DNA from: Litomosoides sigmodontis
Lineage: Eukaryota; Nematoda; Chromadorea; Rhabditida; Onchocercidae
Assembly: GCA_963070105.1 (NCBI GenBank)
Contig: OY718804.1
Span: 8,923,317 to 8,987,316 of the forward strand
Length of the DNA stretch: 64,000 nt
Direction: 5' to 3'
Position numbers and translations under genes: made by a program. The notes under the pieces were generated by a model. That model worked only from the letters and a program-made list of their open reading frames with translations, ran no database searches and was not told the origin of the DNA. Of this stretch, positions 25,302 to 35,935 are shown piece after piece; positions within the stretch are counted from its first letter, which is position 1; every line of letters starts with the position of its first letter.

Positions 25302-28300
25302 AACAACAATAAACATTCTCTCCTCTCTACTCTTTTCATTCTCCTTTCTTTTCTTCTTTTTTCCCATTTTCTATTATTACTTCGTTTCCGACAACATGAA
25401 AACTTGTTCCATTAAAATGTTCGAAATCCTTCTTCTTTTTTTCTTTTTTTTTCCATTCTCTATTGACTACAATGGCGCACCGTTGAAAATATAGTTTGTC
25501 GTTCCGTTTCAAACACGGAGGACAGAATGAAGAATTTTTTTTTGGTCTAATTTTAATAATAATGACCGTTGTCCATCCAGTGTAGCATCATCAACAGCAA
25601 ATAACAGTAGCAAAAACAACAACAACAACGGTACGGTGTCCATTGTCATCCATTTGCATTGACCACTACTACTATCATCGTTGGCCGTTGCTACTGTTAT
25701 AACTACTCGCCTACTACTACTCCTAAATTATTATTATCAATTTTTAAACTGTTATCGCAGTAAGCTGGGCAATGAAGGCAAACAATTTGCTAGCATTCTT
25801 TTTAGTATTATTTGAAATTAAAAAAAAAATTTCACACAAAATCACTATGTTACATTAATGTGTACATGCTTCACATCACTTATTTCTGTGTATTTTTAAT
25901 ACGCAAAAATAAAAAAAATAAACAATAAGAAAAAATGATAAATAAAATTTAATTCAATAAAGGAAAAAAAAAACATCTTCCAGCCTTTGCCTGCCAGTGT
26001 CCGAATCTATTCATCCAATCATTCATTCAATCATATATCCTATCAATCTATTTTAAAAATACATTCTTTCATTCAAATTCAAAACCATTCGCTTCTCACA
26101 TCATCAATCGTACTGACGAAATTTTTGAAATTTATCCCTTCCCACTTATCTTTTTTGTCGTAGGTGTTATTAATTTCACAATTAGTATTGTTGTGACTAG
26201 CAGCAATACTGTCACCACAACTGCATTGACAATGTCAAATTGGAAATCTTTCAAATTTCGGTAAAAATAATATTTTTGTCAGAGTGGAAGAGAAGAGAAA
26301 AAGATTGTAAAATTCACTCTTTCAACGTTTTTTTTGTTTCCTATACCGTTGAAGTGGTGGAAATAAGAATGAAATTTCGTGACCAAAACGACAGCAGCAA
26401 CATCACCACATCAACAACAAAACTAATCATAATTTTCATTTTCATTTTCATCCTCTCTCTTCCTTATCTCATTTCAACATTTCACATTCATCCTTCACCC
26501 TTTCAATTCCAACTGTGTCACTGTCATCTACAAATCTTCTCACTTTCACCTTCACTTTCTCTTCCACCCCATTTTCCAGTAAAACATTCATACGTTTTAC
26601 TCCTTCCTTCTCCTGTCACGTACGCCCATCCATCCTTCCATTCAATTCACGTCCATCCATACTCATCCTTCTCCTCATTTAATTCAATCCGATACTCACT
26701 CTTTTTTTTTCTCCTAAAATTACATTCATGTAATTGCTTACTTGTACTGTAATTGTTTAACACTCGCTCACTATCATCGGTATTAAGAGGAGAATGATTT
26801 TCAAAAATTTCACTAAACCAAACAACACTAACAGTCAACTCGACTAACAGCGTGCTGTAAACTTATTCATTTCGAATATTAATAATAACAATAATAATTC
26901 CCACGCAAATTTGTATTTCGTTCCTATCTCTCCAAGGCTTTCATTATTGCTATTGCAATTATTATTATTAGCGAGTCATGCGTGAACAATGTATGTTTCC
27001 CTTTGAGGTTGTACAGTAAATTATTTTTGGTTGGATGCGAAACGAAAGAACTTGTAATTCCTGTACGATTGAAACAGCAGAAATTATTATTCCAATTATC
27101 AATTCCCATGTTACAAAATGCAAATAGTAGTAGTAGTAGTAGCGGCAGCAGGAGCAGCGGTAACAACTGCAGCAAAGATGACGATGGTGACACTGACGGT
27201 AGTAGCGGTAGCACCGGTGGTACCAATGACAATGATGGTGGTAAGGGCAGAAATGGCGCCGGTGGCGGTGGCGGTGGCTGTGGCGGTGGTGGTGGTGGTG
27301 GTGGTGGTGGAGCTTTTCAACCAGTTAAACCTCGATCTGTGGGAAATTTGTCACCGACGGCTTTACGTGTTGAGTCAACAACAACAACAACAACAACAGA
27401 TGATGAAGCAGCAGCAGCGGTTGTGGGACGATGTCACATTGATGAAATGGCCGTCGATTCGTCCACGCCAACAACTACCACGGCCGAGCGGCGTAAAAAG
27501 AAGCCGTACAAAGAGCTGACGCTCGAGGAGAAAGTTCAGTTGATTCGGTTAGCGGAGGAGAATGCTGGAATGAGTCAAGCAAGTATTGCGGAGCGTTATT
27601 CAATCGCTAAAAGCAATGTTTGTCGAATTTTACAACGGAAGCACGAGTATCTTCGAGCATACGAATGGGCTGGTTTTGCCGGGTCACGTAAGCGTAAACT
27701 GCGTGGCGATCCGCAGCAACATCACCCGCAACAGCAACAACACCAGCAATCACGTGGAAATGCCAGAAATTTTAGTGAATTTCGAAGTTTAAAAATGGCA
27801 AATGTAGCAGCAAATTGCACCGTGCCATACAATCATTCAACAAATCATATGGAACTGACAACGTTAAGTGGTGCGACGGAACGGTCAACTACCGATAGCC
27901 ATCTGATTGCACCGCAACGTCCTACGACAATCATACACCAACGCGGTAATATTATTCTTACTTACGTTCACAATTCATCCTCATCAGATGATATCTTAGC
28001 AAAGTAAGCGGTAGAGCATTTCAAATATTTCACTTTTTCCATCACCTTCTTCTTCATCTCTCCTCTCTTCTTCTCTCTCTCTCTCTCTCTCTCTTTTCAC
28101 TTTCTCAATTGTGATGTGAAATTGAGGAGAGAAACCTGTGATGTGATCACTTTAATGCCTTCATCAGTACTCCGATGTCCTTATTTTACACTTTAGTTGT
28201 GGAGCATCCTACGGCCTCACTTCTGTATCATTGACTTTTTAGAATTAATTTCAAAATTCATATTCTCACTTAAAAAATTAACAAATGGCATAGTTTAACT

Positions 28301-29953
28301 TATATTTCATTCAATTCCCATCCAATGGTCTCATAGCGAAATACTTGACTTATTGTTGGTTCAGAAGCGAACTGCACGTTTAACGGAACGATGTTTAAAT
28401 TAATTTCATGAATTCATCTTCTTCTCCGTTTTGCTATTTTTGTCAATGTAACGAAGCGGAAGAAATTTTTGATCTTTATGATTTTCTTGTTAAATTTGTT
28501 TGTTGAAGCGTTTTTTTCTATTTTAAATTGTTTAACAAGAAATATTTCCATTTGTGATTTCTATGATAGAAAAGCATTGTTGTTAAGAAAAAAAAAATCT
28601 AAATAATACAAACTGTTTCACGTGTAACAAACTATTTTACGTGTACTTTTTTCTTTTATTCCATAAGTAAGTCTAATTTTAAGTGTTAGGAAGTTTGTTG
28701 TTTGTTTATAATTGAAAATAAATATTATATATTTCTTTTTTTTTAAAAAAAGCTATTTTTATGTTTTTTTTTGGTTGGTAAATGAAAAATGACTTCCAAG
28801 AATTTCCATTTTCGCTTCATTTCCAATCTAAAATTCATCGCTTTCATTTTTGAACTAAAATTCAATAAAATTATTGTTTAACTGTTTCAAAAATATCTCA
28901 ATTCATTCTTTTCACCCATCACTTTCACTTCAACGATAACTATTTTGAGCGATATGACGAGATAAAACCTTTTGAAATTTTCACTAAAATGAAATTTGCT
29001 TTTTTAGCAAAAATCAACGAATAATTTTTTTGCACTTTAATTAGGGGAATTCATTTCCAGTACTACTGCGCTGTCTGTTTTTGATTTCTTGATTTTTAAG
29101 AAAAAATAGTTTTGCTTTTGTAAGTTATATTTGCCAATTTCAGTATAATTTTCCAGTGTAGGGCAATGTAACGTATTATTTTCGTTAAACCAATTAATAA
29201 TAGGTTCAGTGACGTTCTTACGTGGAATACGTGCCACAAGCGTTTTTACGTTACTGCGTGAAACTGAAACTTTCATCCAAGCTCGCATTCTCTACGGCAG
29301 ATTTTTCTTGTTAATTTCAATAACTAATAATTACCATTTTTTTTTTTAAGCACACATTTCTTCTTCTGCAAAATATATGCCGAGACAATTATTTGTTTGG
29401 AAATATGAAAAGTAGTAATTAAGCTTGATTAATTAGTTGACTAATTGTGATCAACCAGTGGAATGATAATTTGTTCAGTAATGAAGAGGAAGGATACACC
29501 GAGCATATTGCTATTATTATTATTTTTGTAATTATTATTATTTGAATTTAAAGTTGATAGAAAGTATGACAAATGCGCCATACTAAACCATTCTTCTCAT
29601 GGATTTTGGAAGAGAAAACGTATGTGTGGACGGATGGGTGGACGAATGGATGGACAGATGGAATGCAATTAATTATTTTTCTCTATTTTGTTTTCGAAGA
29701 CAAAAAAGAAAAAAACCAACAGCAACAGCAACAGCAGTTTCAAGGAGAGGAAAATTGGAAAGTGCCCGTGTGCTGTGCTACTTTTCATTTTCACAGAGAG
29801 GAAGAGGAGCGTATGACGAACTGTTTCCAATTCAATTTGAATTTTCTTTTCGATAAAAATTTAATTGCTCTTTGAAAAAATTCTTCTGCCCAATAATTTC
29901 GTAGATTTTATATGGTCGTTTCCCCTCTTTTTCCTTCCTTTCTTTCTTTCTTC

Positions 29954-30007
<54 letters not shown>

Positions 30008-33000
30008 ACCTCCCTCCTTCTTCACATTGATAAGTAGCATGGAATAACTAAGTTTTCAAATGTGAAATTAAATTCTATCATCATTTGTGATCATTTTACT
30101 CGAGCAGAATTATACCTTTCTTTAAGCTATCATTCGGGAGAATAAAAGTCCAAGAAATTTAAACATATTTATCAAAGGATCCTTTTGTAAATTTTCCTTC
30201 GTAATTGATCTGAAATTGTCGAGAATGTAATAATGTAATTAAATTAATAATACTAAGTGGGAAAAAGGAATGGGTATGAAACTTGATGTGATAGCAGTTA
30301 CAGCTGATTTTCCTCCCACATTAATTATTTAAAATTTTCTTAATTATTTTAGTAATTAGAAATAGTTATCCATTTATGATTTTCAAATATTTGCTACTAC
30401 TATATTTACACGTAAATTTATAGGCAATGAAACGCTTCGAGCGCATATGTACAAGCAACATCAAATCTCACGTATGTTCATGTGCCGTTGCTGCAATTGG
30501 GCTTTCCCCGACAAAACAAGTTTGCATATGCATATGCAGGTAGTAATACTATTCTAGAATTTTCAACTTTTAAAATTAATAATGTTAGACTGATCGCATG
30601 AGTGTTAGGAATTCACTTCAGTTGAATTGAAAGAACGATTAGAGCAAAATTAATGTGTCAAGCGTTATTCCTGAAAGTGCAATTTTAATTATATGAAATT
30701 TATTGTAACTATTGAGTTTTTATATTCGCTATATCATTACACTAATTATTTATTATATTACTATGTGTTACATTAATTATTAAGTGAAGTTGATCATACG
30801 AATAAATTTTAATTATGTGAAGCAACGTGACAGCTTCATTAGTGTGATAAAATGTGATAAAAATTAATTTTGAATGAATTTTAAAATTGAATAGACGAAT
30901 ATTAATTGATTTTACTATCGATTTAACAAAGTGTCTCAATTAACAGGCAAAAGAAGAAGGGAAAACAATATCGGTGCCGGTCATTGGTAAGGGTAATCCA
31001 CCTGTTGCACATCAAAATCAAGCGCAACAGGAGCACCAGCAACAGCAACAAAACGAGAATTTAACTGGTCAGAGCGGATTGACGGAAAAAGGACGTCATT
31101 CACCGCAACTATCAACACTTCACGTTCCGCAACCACGTGTTCCGGCAACAAATCCATTTGCTCCATTGCAACTTCACTCATTAGTCGGCTTTGCACCTCA
31201 ACAAGCAGTCAATCTTACTGAGCAAACGTGTAAGTTAAGAAACTCTCAGAGTTTCCTCCTCCACACATTTCTTCTACCTCTCATGATAATTCTCTTGTAG
31301 CACTGCAAGCCGCAGCTGCGACATTATTTCCACCAATGACACTTCTACGAGACGCATCCGGAAGCGGAACACACGTTGATGATTTAATGTCAAAATTGCG
31401 TGAACGTTTGATGCTGAACAATTTGGTCGCACAATCGAGCTTCAGTCTTGCCGCATGGCTTTCAACCTATCCAAAAATGGACCAGTCAAGTGAACAGCAT
31501 TCTCTCTTTGCTAGCAATTAGTCTTAAGTTATACAGGAGCACTAACTTCATTATTGCTCTCATCCTGTTGAATCAATCTCTCTGCTTTTCCAACAGATGA
31601 AAATGGTGGAAACCCACTGGACATGTGCTCGTCGAAGGATTCGGATGTGAACTTGGCTGCCGAGGAGGACGAGATTAACGTTGATAAGGAGTATGACGAT
31701 GATATGATAACGGACAGTGCTAGCAACGAGCAACATCAATCGCACCTTGTATCACATTTGCTTCGCTTTTCTTCCTCTTTTCTCAATTGAAATGAAAATG
31801 ATATCGAAATGACTGACTGGAAATTGGCCTGTAACTTTTGCTGGACAAAGAGATAAATTGATTGGACGAGTTATCCGCAAGACTAATTAATCAGTTATTT
31901 CGAGAATCTTTATCGCTATCATAGATCAATCAAGAATCTATCGCACAAAAGGATTTCAACAATTTCATTTTGTTCATTTATTAGAAAAATTAAATCCTAT
32001 AAGATGTTTTAATTAAATTAATAAATTGCTGTTAGTTTAATTTTCATTTAATGCAATAGTTAAGATGTAATTAATGTAATTTTTCAGATGGAATTAAACG
32101 GAAAACATACAAAAATAGAAGAAGCATCGATGAATGCTGATGAGAGTGATATCAATCATATCAGTAACAGTAATAGCGTTGATGCCGGACGACCGAGAAG
32201 TACGAATGAGATTGCAGATGATAGCAAGTATGCTTTCAACTTCCTATCAAATTTACGTACGTGTACTTTTGGATATTCGTTAGCGTTGCGTACGTGTGAA
32301 AATGTTACTCGTTCAGAATCCTACTGGAATCATCGTTGAGGCCAGCATCCAATGTTGCCAACGGAATCGTTCCATCTAAAACACTGCCAAATTTACGTTC
32401 AGCAATAAATGGTTCGCCAAATTCCAATGATAGTTTAGTGTTTTTGAAGAATAATCAGTGCAAAAGCCTTCTGAATGTTATTTCGGTAAGTGTGATTGAT
32501 TAATAAGTGATAATAATTTTGATAAACTTTTCTAATTCCTAACGTATCTACCTGGTTAGAGCGAATTTTTACGAGCTACTTGAATTAATTCAAATATTTC
32601 ACCATACAAGTGGAATTTCGATGATCAGCACTTCATTTTTTTTTTTTAGAATAAAAATTCTTCCAGATAAGATGATTCTTTGATCGCATTGTGATAATAC
32701 TTCTTCTTCTGATAGCAACTAATTAATAATCCGATAGAGAGGATTGTCAACAAATCCATGTTGAACAAATCCATGTTGACGTATTATTGTAATTGCAGAA
32801 CAGTAGTATTGACAGTATTATTTGCAACAACAACAAGAACGGTAACAGTAACAGTAACAGTAACAGCAACAGCAACAACAACAGTAATAATAATAACAAT
32901 AGCAATGGTGGAAGTAAAGGAGAGCAAACAATAAACGAATCATCGGATTCGATTGAAAGTCATATATCACCGTCGGAAACGCGAAGTAGCATAAGTAATG

Positions 33001-33726
33001 GTACATCACCGCCCGCATCTCGAGAGTGCTACGAATGCGCAATCTATAGAGGGAAATTAGCAATGGCGGAAAATAGATGTCGCTATTTGGAAGGAAAAAC
33101 TGCCACACTTCAAGTAAAAAAAAATTAAAAAACAATTTTTTTTTTTCAAATTAATTTTTCGTCCATCCGTATTTTTCTCTTCCACTTCTCCCATTGACAT
33201 CATTTCTGCAGTTTAGAAACAAACAGAAAATGAATTAATTTTGTAAAAAAATTCCTGGTAAATTCTAATTATCAAATTAATTGCACCATTTTCTTCTCCA
33301 TTTTATTTCGAAAACAAATTGGTATTTGAAGTATTTTTTGGAAAAAAAAAACTTTAATTCATTAATTTTACAAAGTTTTTCTTTCTTTTCCTCTTTGCTC
33401 TTTTCTTTTTCTTGAATCTTTCAATAATTATTTGTGAAAACAATAGTTGTGGAATACGTACACATACATACGTGCGCAATGGACAATTGGTAAATTTTCA
33501 GTCCGATGCGATTCGTTTCAGTAGCCGTGTGACAGCGTCCGAGAATTCCGCACGTCAGTACGAGCAGGAAGGGCGATTTCTGAGAGAGCAAAATGAAATT
33601 TTACAACGCAAAATACTGGAATGTCAGGAGAAAACGTTGGCATTTATGCAAACCGATCAGGCAACCAATGCGCAAGCGGTAGCGCTTTACCTAAATGATA
33701 TCCTAAAGACAACATTTCTACGATAA
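12033..33726 (+). CDS. C2H2 zinc-finger protein with Gln/Asn/Ser-rich regions and a C-terminal coiled coil (12 exons)
   Basis: Probable nuclear DNA-binding regulator. Exons: 12033-12204, 15275-15402, 15954-16005 (or ending 15987), 16449-16568, 30424-30539, 30947-31229, 31301-31489, 31597-31748, 32088-32227, 32317-32485, 32799-33113, 33502-33726. All phases agree and the total is 2061 nt (686 aa plus stop), or 680 aa with the shorter exon 3. Two canonical fingers lie at about residues 120-143 (FRCSICQKIFCHSSSLSRHR...) and 147-170 (YTCTLCRKEITSNETLRAHM...), both CX2CX12HX4H. A third at about 176-199 begins CRCCNWAFPDK but lacks the last His at normal spacing. Further on come a Gln-rich stretch, a leucine-rich segment (DDLMSKLRERLMLNN), an acidic region, a poly-Asn/Ser tract and a heptad-like C-terminus (REQNEILQRKILECQEK). 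The donor after 31489 (GTGAAC) is the weakest junction. I cannot assign an ortholog. Confidence 0.8.
12205..15274 (+). other. Intron 1 of the zinc-finger gene
   Basis: About 3.1 kb of AT-rich DNA with GT-rich (13477-13513) and GA/CT-rich tracts (13915-13950, 14600-14660, 14753-14850). The minus-strand ORF at 14341-14574 shows no splice or family evidence. A perfect short palindrome, CGCTAATTTTAGCG, lies near 14283. I see no gene here. Confidence 0.6.
15954..16005 (+). CDS. Zinc-finger gene, exon 3 with two in-frame alternative donors
   Basis: The exon starts after TTTTCAG; CAGCAG gives a possible three-base acceptor choice. GT donors after 15987 (GTATTG) and after 16005 (GTAATT) both leave phase 1 and both join in frame to 16449. 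They would include or skip six residues just before the first finger. Confidence 0.6.
16367..16434 (+). repeat. Three tandem copies of a 22-24 bp unit just upstream of the zinc-finger exon
   Basis: Units at 16367-16388, 16389-16412 and 16413-16434 share GC(A/G)TAGC(A/G)AAATTAATT and end AAG or TAG. The array ends 14 bp before the splice acceptor at 16448, so it fills the branch-point region. Confidence 0.85.
16449..16568 (+). CDS. Zinc-finger gene, exon 4: finger 1 and first half of finger 2
   Basis: Acceptor TTTGCAG, donor GTTTGT after 16568. It encodes the whole first C2H2 finger and the CX2C half of the second, ending one base into a Ser codon. The remainder of the finger is supplied by 30424-30539, 13.9 kb away, giving an exact CX2CX12HX4H on joining. 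That fit is strong evidence for the long intron. Confidence 0.9.
19357..19412 (+). repeat. (GATAAT/GATAGT)n hexamer microsatellite
   Basis: Successive GATAAT and GATAGT hexamers, giving about nine tandem GATA cores, followed by GGTGGTGATAATAGCGATG. It is a simple repeat, but each unit resembles a GATA-factor core. Confidence 0.85.
23681..23710 (+). repeat. (CAA)n microsatellite, short
   Basis: About ten CAA units following an A-run, within intron 4 of the zinc-finger gene. Confidence 0.9.
25130..25313 (+). repeat. (CAA)n microsatellite, about 180 bp
   Basis: About 60 CAA units with occasional CAATAA, CGACAA and CTACAA variants, preceded by a GA tract at 25098-25116. ORFs reading poly-Thr on the plus strand or poly-Val on the minus strand are artefacts of the repeat. 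Confidence 0.95.
26369..26752 (+). CDS. Questionable small ORF with a hydrophobic segment, upstream of the nested gene
   Basis: ATG at 26369 opens 127 codons (the frame is open from 26240). It begins MKFRDQNDSSNITTSTTK, followed by a stretch of about 20 hydrophobic residues that could be a signal anchor, then Ser/Pro/His-rich low complexity to the TAA. The region is pyrimidine-rich, which depletes stop codons, so a chance ORF in the nested gene's upstream region is at least as likely. No splice signals or family resemblance. Confidence 0.18.
   Translation: MKFRDQNDSSNITTSTTKLIIIFIFIFILSLPYLISTFHIHPSPFQFQLCHCHLQIFSLSPSLSLPPHFPVKHSYVLLLPSPVTYAHPSFHSIHVHPYSSFSSFNSIRYSLFFFLLKLHSCNCLLVL
27108..28007 (+). 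CDS. CENP-B N-terminal (HTH) domain protein nested in the zinc-finger intron
   Basis: Single-exon ORF of 299 aa from ATG 27108. The frame is open upstream to a GTG at 26982, so an earlier start or 5' exon is possible. The N-terminal half is low complexity: Ser/Gly, an acidic DDDGD patch, poly-Gly near residues 52-68 and poly-Thr. At about residues 127-190 a basic RRKKKPYKELTLEEKVQ leads into a helix-turn-helix (AEENAGMSQASIAERYSI, then SNVCRILQRK) and a second basic patch (GSRKRKLRG). This matches the CENP-B/pogo-type N-terminal DNA-binding domain (LT..EK...I, EEN, S..IA.R..I..S.V..IL..K). A poly-Gln stretch and about 90 uncharacterised residues follow. The DDE catalytic domain of such transposases is absent, suggesting a domesticated DNA-binding protein. 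The stop overlaps a donor-like AAA|GTAAGC at 28005, so splicing to a further exon is possible. Confidence 0.7.
   Translation: MLQNANSSSSSSGSRSSGNNCSKDDDGDTDGSSGSTGGTNDNDGGKGRNGAGGGGGGCGGGGGGGGGGAFQPVKPRSVGNLSPTALRVESTTTTTTTDDEAAAAVVGRCHIDEMAVDSSTPTTTTAERRKKKPYKELTLEEKVQLIRLAEENAGMSQASIAERYSIAKSNVCRILQRKHEYLRAYEWAGFAGSRKRKLRGDPQQHHPQQQQHQQSRGNARNFSEFRSLKMANVAANCTVPYNHSTNHMELTTLSGATERSTTDSHLIAPQRPTTIIHQRGNIILTYVHNSSSSDDILAK
28717..28722 (+). terminator. Possible polyadenylation signal of the nested gene
   Basis: AATAAA about 710 bp after the stop of the nested ORF; another AATAAA lies near 28863. Either could end its transcript. It sits inside the host intron, so the host transcript must ignore it. 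Confidence 0.3.
29037..29288 (-). CDS. Questionable minus-strand ORF inside the zinc-finger intron
   Basis: 83 codons from ATG 29288, beginning MRAWMKVSVSRSNVKTLVAR with balanced codon use through about residue 60, then Lys/Phe-rich. No splice partner, no known motif and no clear acceptor. It could be a small gene, an exon remnant or chance. Confidence 0.2.
   Translation of the reverse strand: MRAWMKVSVSRSNVKTLVARIPRKNVTEPIINWFNENNTLHCPTLENYTEIGKYNLQKQNYFFLKIKKSKTDSAVVLEMNSPN
29937..30004 (+). repeat. (CTTT)n microsatellite
   Basis: Tetranucleotide CTTT array with a few CCTT variants at the start, about 400 bp upstream of zinc-finger exon 5. Confidence 0.95.
30424..30539 (+). CDS. Zinc-finger gene, exon 5: second half of finger 2 and the atypical finger 3
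   Basis: Acceptor TTTATAG, donor GTAGTA. The first two bases complete the Ser codon left by 16568, then NETLRAHMYKQH finishes finger 2. Finger 3 (FMCRCCNWAFPDKTSLHMHM) has the Cys pair and His residues at X10 and X12. The exon ends in phase 0 and the next exon supplies AKEEGK, so no second His follows at the normal X3-5 spacing. Confidence 0.88.
32799..33113 (+). CDS. Zinc-finger gene, exon 11: poly-Asn/Ser tract and start of the coiled-coil region
   Basis: Phase 0 at both ends (TTGCAG acceptor, GTAAAA donor). It encodes an Asn/Ser repeat from AAC/AGT codons, a Ser-rich link (SDSIESHISPSETRSS), and then CYECAIYRGKLAMAENRCR, which starts the heptad-like C-terminal region. The Asn/Ser run is an expandable codon repeat. 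Confidence 0.8.
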
Positions 33727-34611
33727 CTTTTGCGCTTTCATTCACTTCCCATTTTTTGACGTTGCAACACGCTGCTCATCCTTACGTACGCTTCTTCCCT
33801 TTTCCGCTTGCATTTCTGAAGAGGGACAAACACGAAGGGATGTTTCTCGTTTCTTTTTCATTTACTTGCCAAATCAGAAGATGGTGGCTTTCTTTTGTTT
33901 TTTCCTGTTTCCTTTTTTTTTGGAATTTAATTTGCATTAAGTTTACCAAATCATTTATTTCATTTCACTTATTTTCAATTTGCTTTGCTAATTTGTTTAC
34001 CTCGCTAGTAAAATGGAAATATGCTAGCAGTGTAATTCATTTTGATATCAAAAATTTCAAAAATTGAGAGGAAATTCAGAGAAGAAGAAAGGAATTGAGA
34101 AGCTACGATTGTATTTGTAATAAATTCAAATCTTGACGTTAGACATTAATAACGAAAAAAAAAGTGGTAAAATGTTAATTTATTCCTTGATGATGAATTT
34201 TTCTTAGAAATTAAAGGTTATTTTTTAAAAATTTAGGAAAATTTTCGTCGTTTCTCATATTACGCGCTTATTAGTGATATGCAAGTTTTGAACAAAATTT
34301 CCCAATTGAATTTTAAATAAAAAAAAAGGATTTTTTTTTGAAGTATTTCTAAGAAAAGTGTAAACACGAGCACATCTGACTTAAACGGTTGAAATTTTTT
34401 CAATCAATTTGTAGCGAACTGCAATATTTATTTTTCTCCTACCAGCACAAGCATATTTCTGTTAATTAATTAGCAATTTAATTTTATCTTATGTGCCGAT
34501 GTTTGTTTTCACTTATTTTTTTCCACCAAATCTTTTTTCAGTTATTTTTTTGTCCTTAGTGCAATATATATATTTGTACAGTAATAATAATTTGACTTCT
34601 ATTAGTGTACC

Positions 34612-34617
34612 AATAAA
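34612..34617 (+). terminator. Likely polyadenylation signal of the zinc-finger gene
   Basis: ACCAATAAAGTTGCC context, about 890 bp after the stop at 33726; a nearer AATAAA lies at 34119-34124. Only transcript ends would decide. Confidence 0.4.
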
Positions 34618-35379
34618 GTTGCCTTCACTTTCTAAAGCGTTTCATGGAACACTTTAAGAAGAAAATTGTGATAATTATTTAATCGTTCGGTAGCTTATCT
34701 TTGTCATTTAATATTTATGTTAGCTTCTGAGATTGAAATTTGTTGAGTGAAAACCATTTCGAGCAAATCTCTTAGCTTAACGCTATCAATGCTTTGACAA
34801 CAGTATTGATGGTAATGACTCATCAGTCGTTTTGTGAATTAATGAATTCGAAAATTTGGCAACAAATATTAAATGATATTTGAAGTGTTTAATTCTTCAC
34901 GTGCACTTTCCAAGTTTTTGTTCAATTTTATTAATTTTTGATAGTTTTACCATTTGATTTGAAATTTTCAACTGCTTCACTTTTCTTTCACACTCACCCC
35001 AATGTGCATTATTCATTATGTTTCAATCGTTTTTGCTATCTGTGATTCTCTTCGATATCCAATTGTCTTTCGGTTTTTTTTTGTTGTATGAAAGTTTTTT
35101 CGAGTTTTGAATTCTAATTTGCATTAATGTCTTACATATTTCATTTTAAAAAATGTTTGCTACAATTATGCAAGTATAATGTCTCTCATTGTACACTACA
35201 ACAGCGGTTTTTTCGTCGTTTCAAAATTGGATTTTTTTTCGAAATTGTATTTTTCAACAAACCGTTGGTTTAAATTTAGCAATGTAAAAGCAATTAAACT
35301 TTTCATGCTTGATTATCATTTTATCGTGCTAACATATTACATTATTACATAATTATTAAGCTCATAATACTAATGCAAT

Positions 35380-35935
35380 TATATTATATTTATGTTATAT
35401 TATATTTATATTATATTTATATTATATTTATATTATATTTATATTATATTTATATTATATTTATATTATATTTATATTATATTTATATTATATTTATATT
35501 ATATTTATATTATATTTATATTATATTTATATTACATTTATATTATATTTATATTATATTTATATTATATTTATATTATATTTATATTATATTTATATTA
35601 TATTTATATTATATTTATATTATATTTATATTATATTTATATTATATTTATATTATATTTATATTATATTTATATTATATTTATATTATATTTATATTAT
35701 ATTTATATTATATTTATATTATATTTATATTATATTTATATTATATTTATATTATATTTATATTATATTTATATTATATTTATATTATATTTATATTATA
35801 TTATATTTATATTATATTTATATTATATTTATATTATATTTATATTATATTTATATTATATTTATATTATATTTATATTATATTTATATTATATTTATAT
35901 TATGTTTATATTATATGTTTATATTATACATTATA
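35380..35935. repeat. 11-bp AT minisatellite, about 46-50 copies
   Basis: Tandem ATATTATATTT units run with an exact 11-base period from about 35399 to 35905, with few changes: a T-to-C near 35534, a unit shortened near 35800, and degenerate edges to about 35990. Two long ORFs (199 and 221 codons, Ile/Tyr/Phe/Leu with an 11-residue period) are artefacts because 11 codons equal three units. Confidence 0.95.

Larger units (their letters stand above)
16569..30423 (+). other. Intron 4 of the zinc-finger gene, 13.9 kb, hosting a nested gene
   Basis: This intron interrupts finger 2 in phase 1. It contains the CENP-B-like ORF (27108-28007) on the same strand and several microsatellites: a (GATAAT/GATAGT)n hexamer at 19357-19412, CAA arrays at 23681-23710 and 25130-25313, and a CTTT array at 29937-30004. 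It also holds a few ORFs without support (20343-20657 minus, 24371-24679 plus, 26369-26752 plus, 29037-29288 minus). The rest is AT-rich DNA with poly-T and CT tracts. Confidence 0.75.

Noticed and set aside
25036..25494. 152-codon poly-Thr ORF and its minus-strand poly-Val counterpart
   Set aside because: Translated CAA/TTG microsatellite with no flanking coding signal.
29037..29288. Minus-strand ORF as a second firm nested gene
   Set aside because: Kept only as a low-confidence candidate: no acceptor, donor, motif or poly(A) signal was found to support it.
31490..31521. Ending the zinc-finger gene at TAG 31519-31521
   Set aside because: Five further exons follow with consistent phases and a coiled-coil C-terminus. 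A GTGAAC donor at 31490 gives the phase needed by 31597, though an alternative short isoform cannot be excluded.
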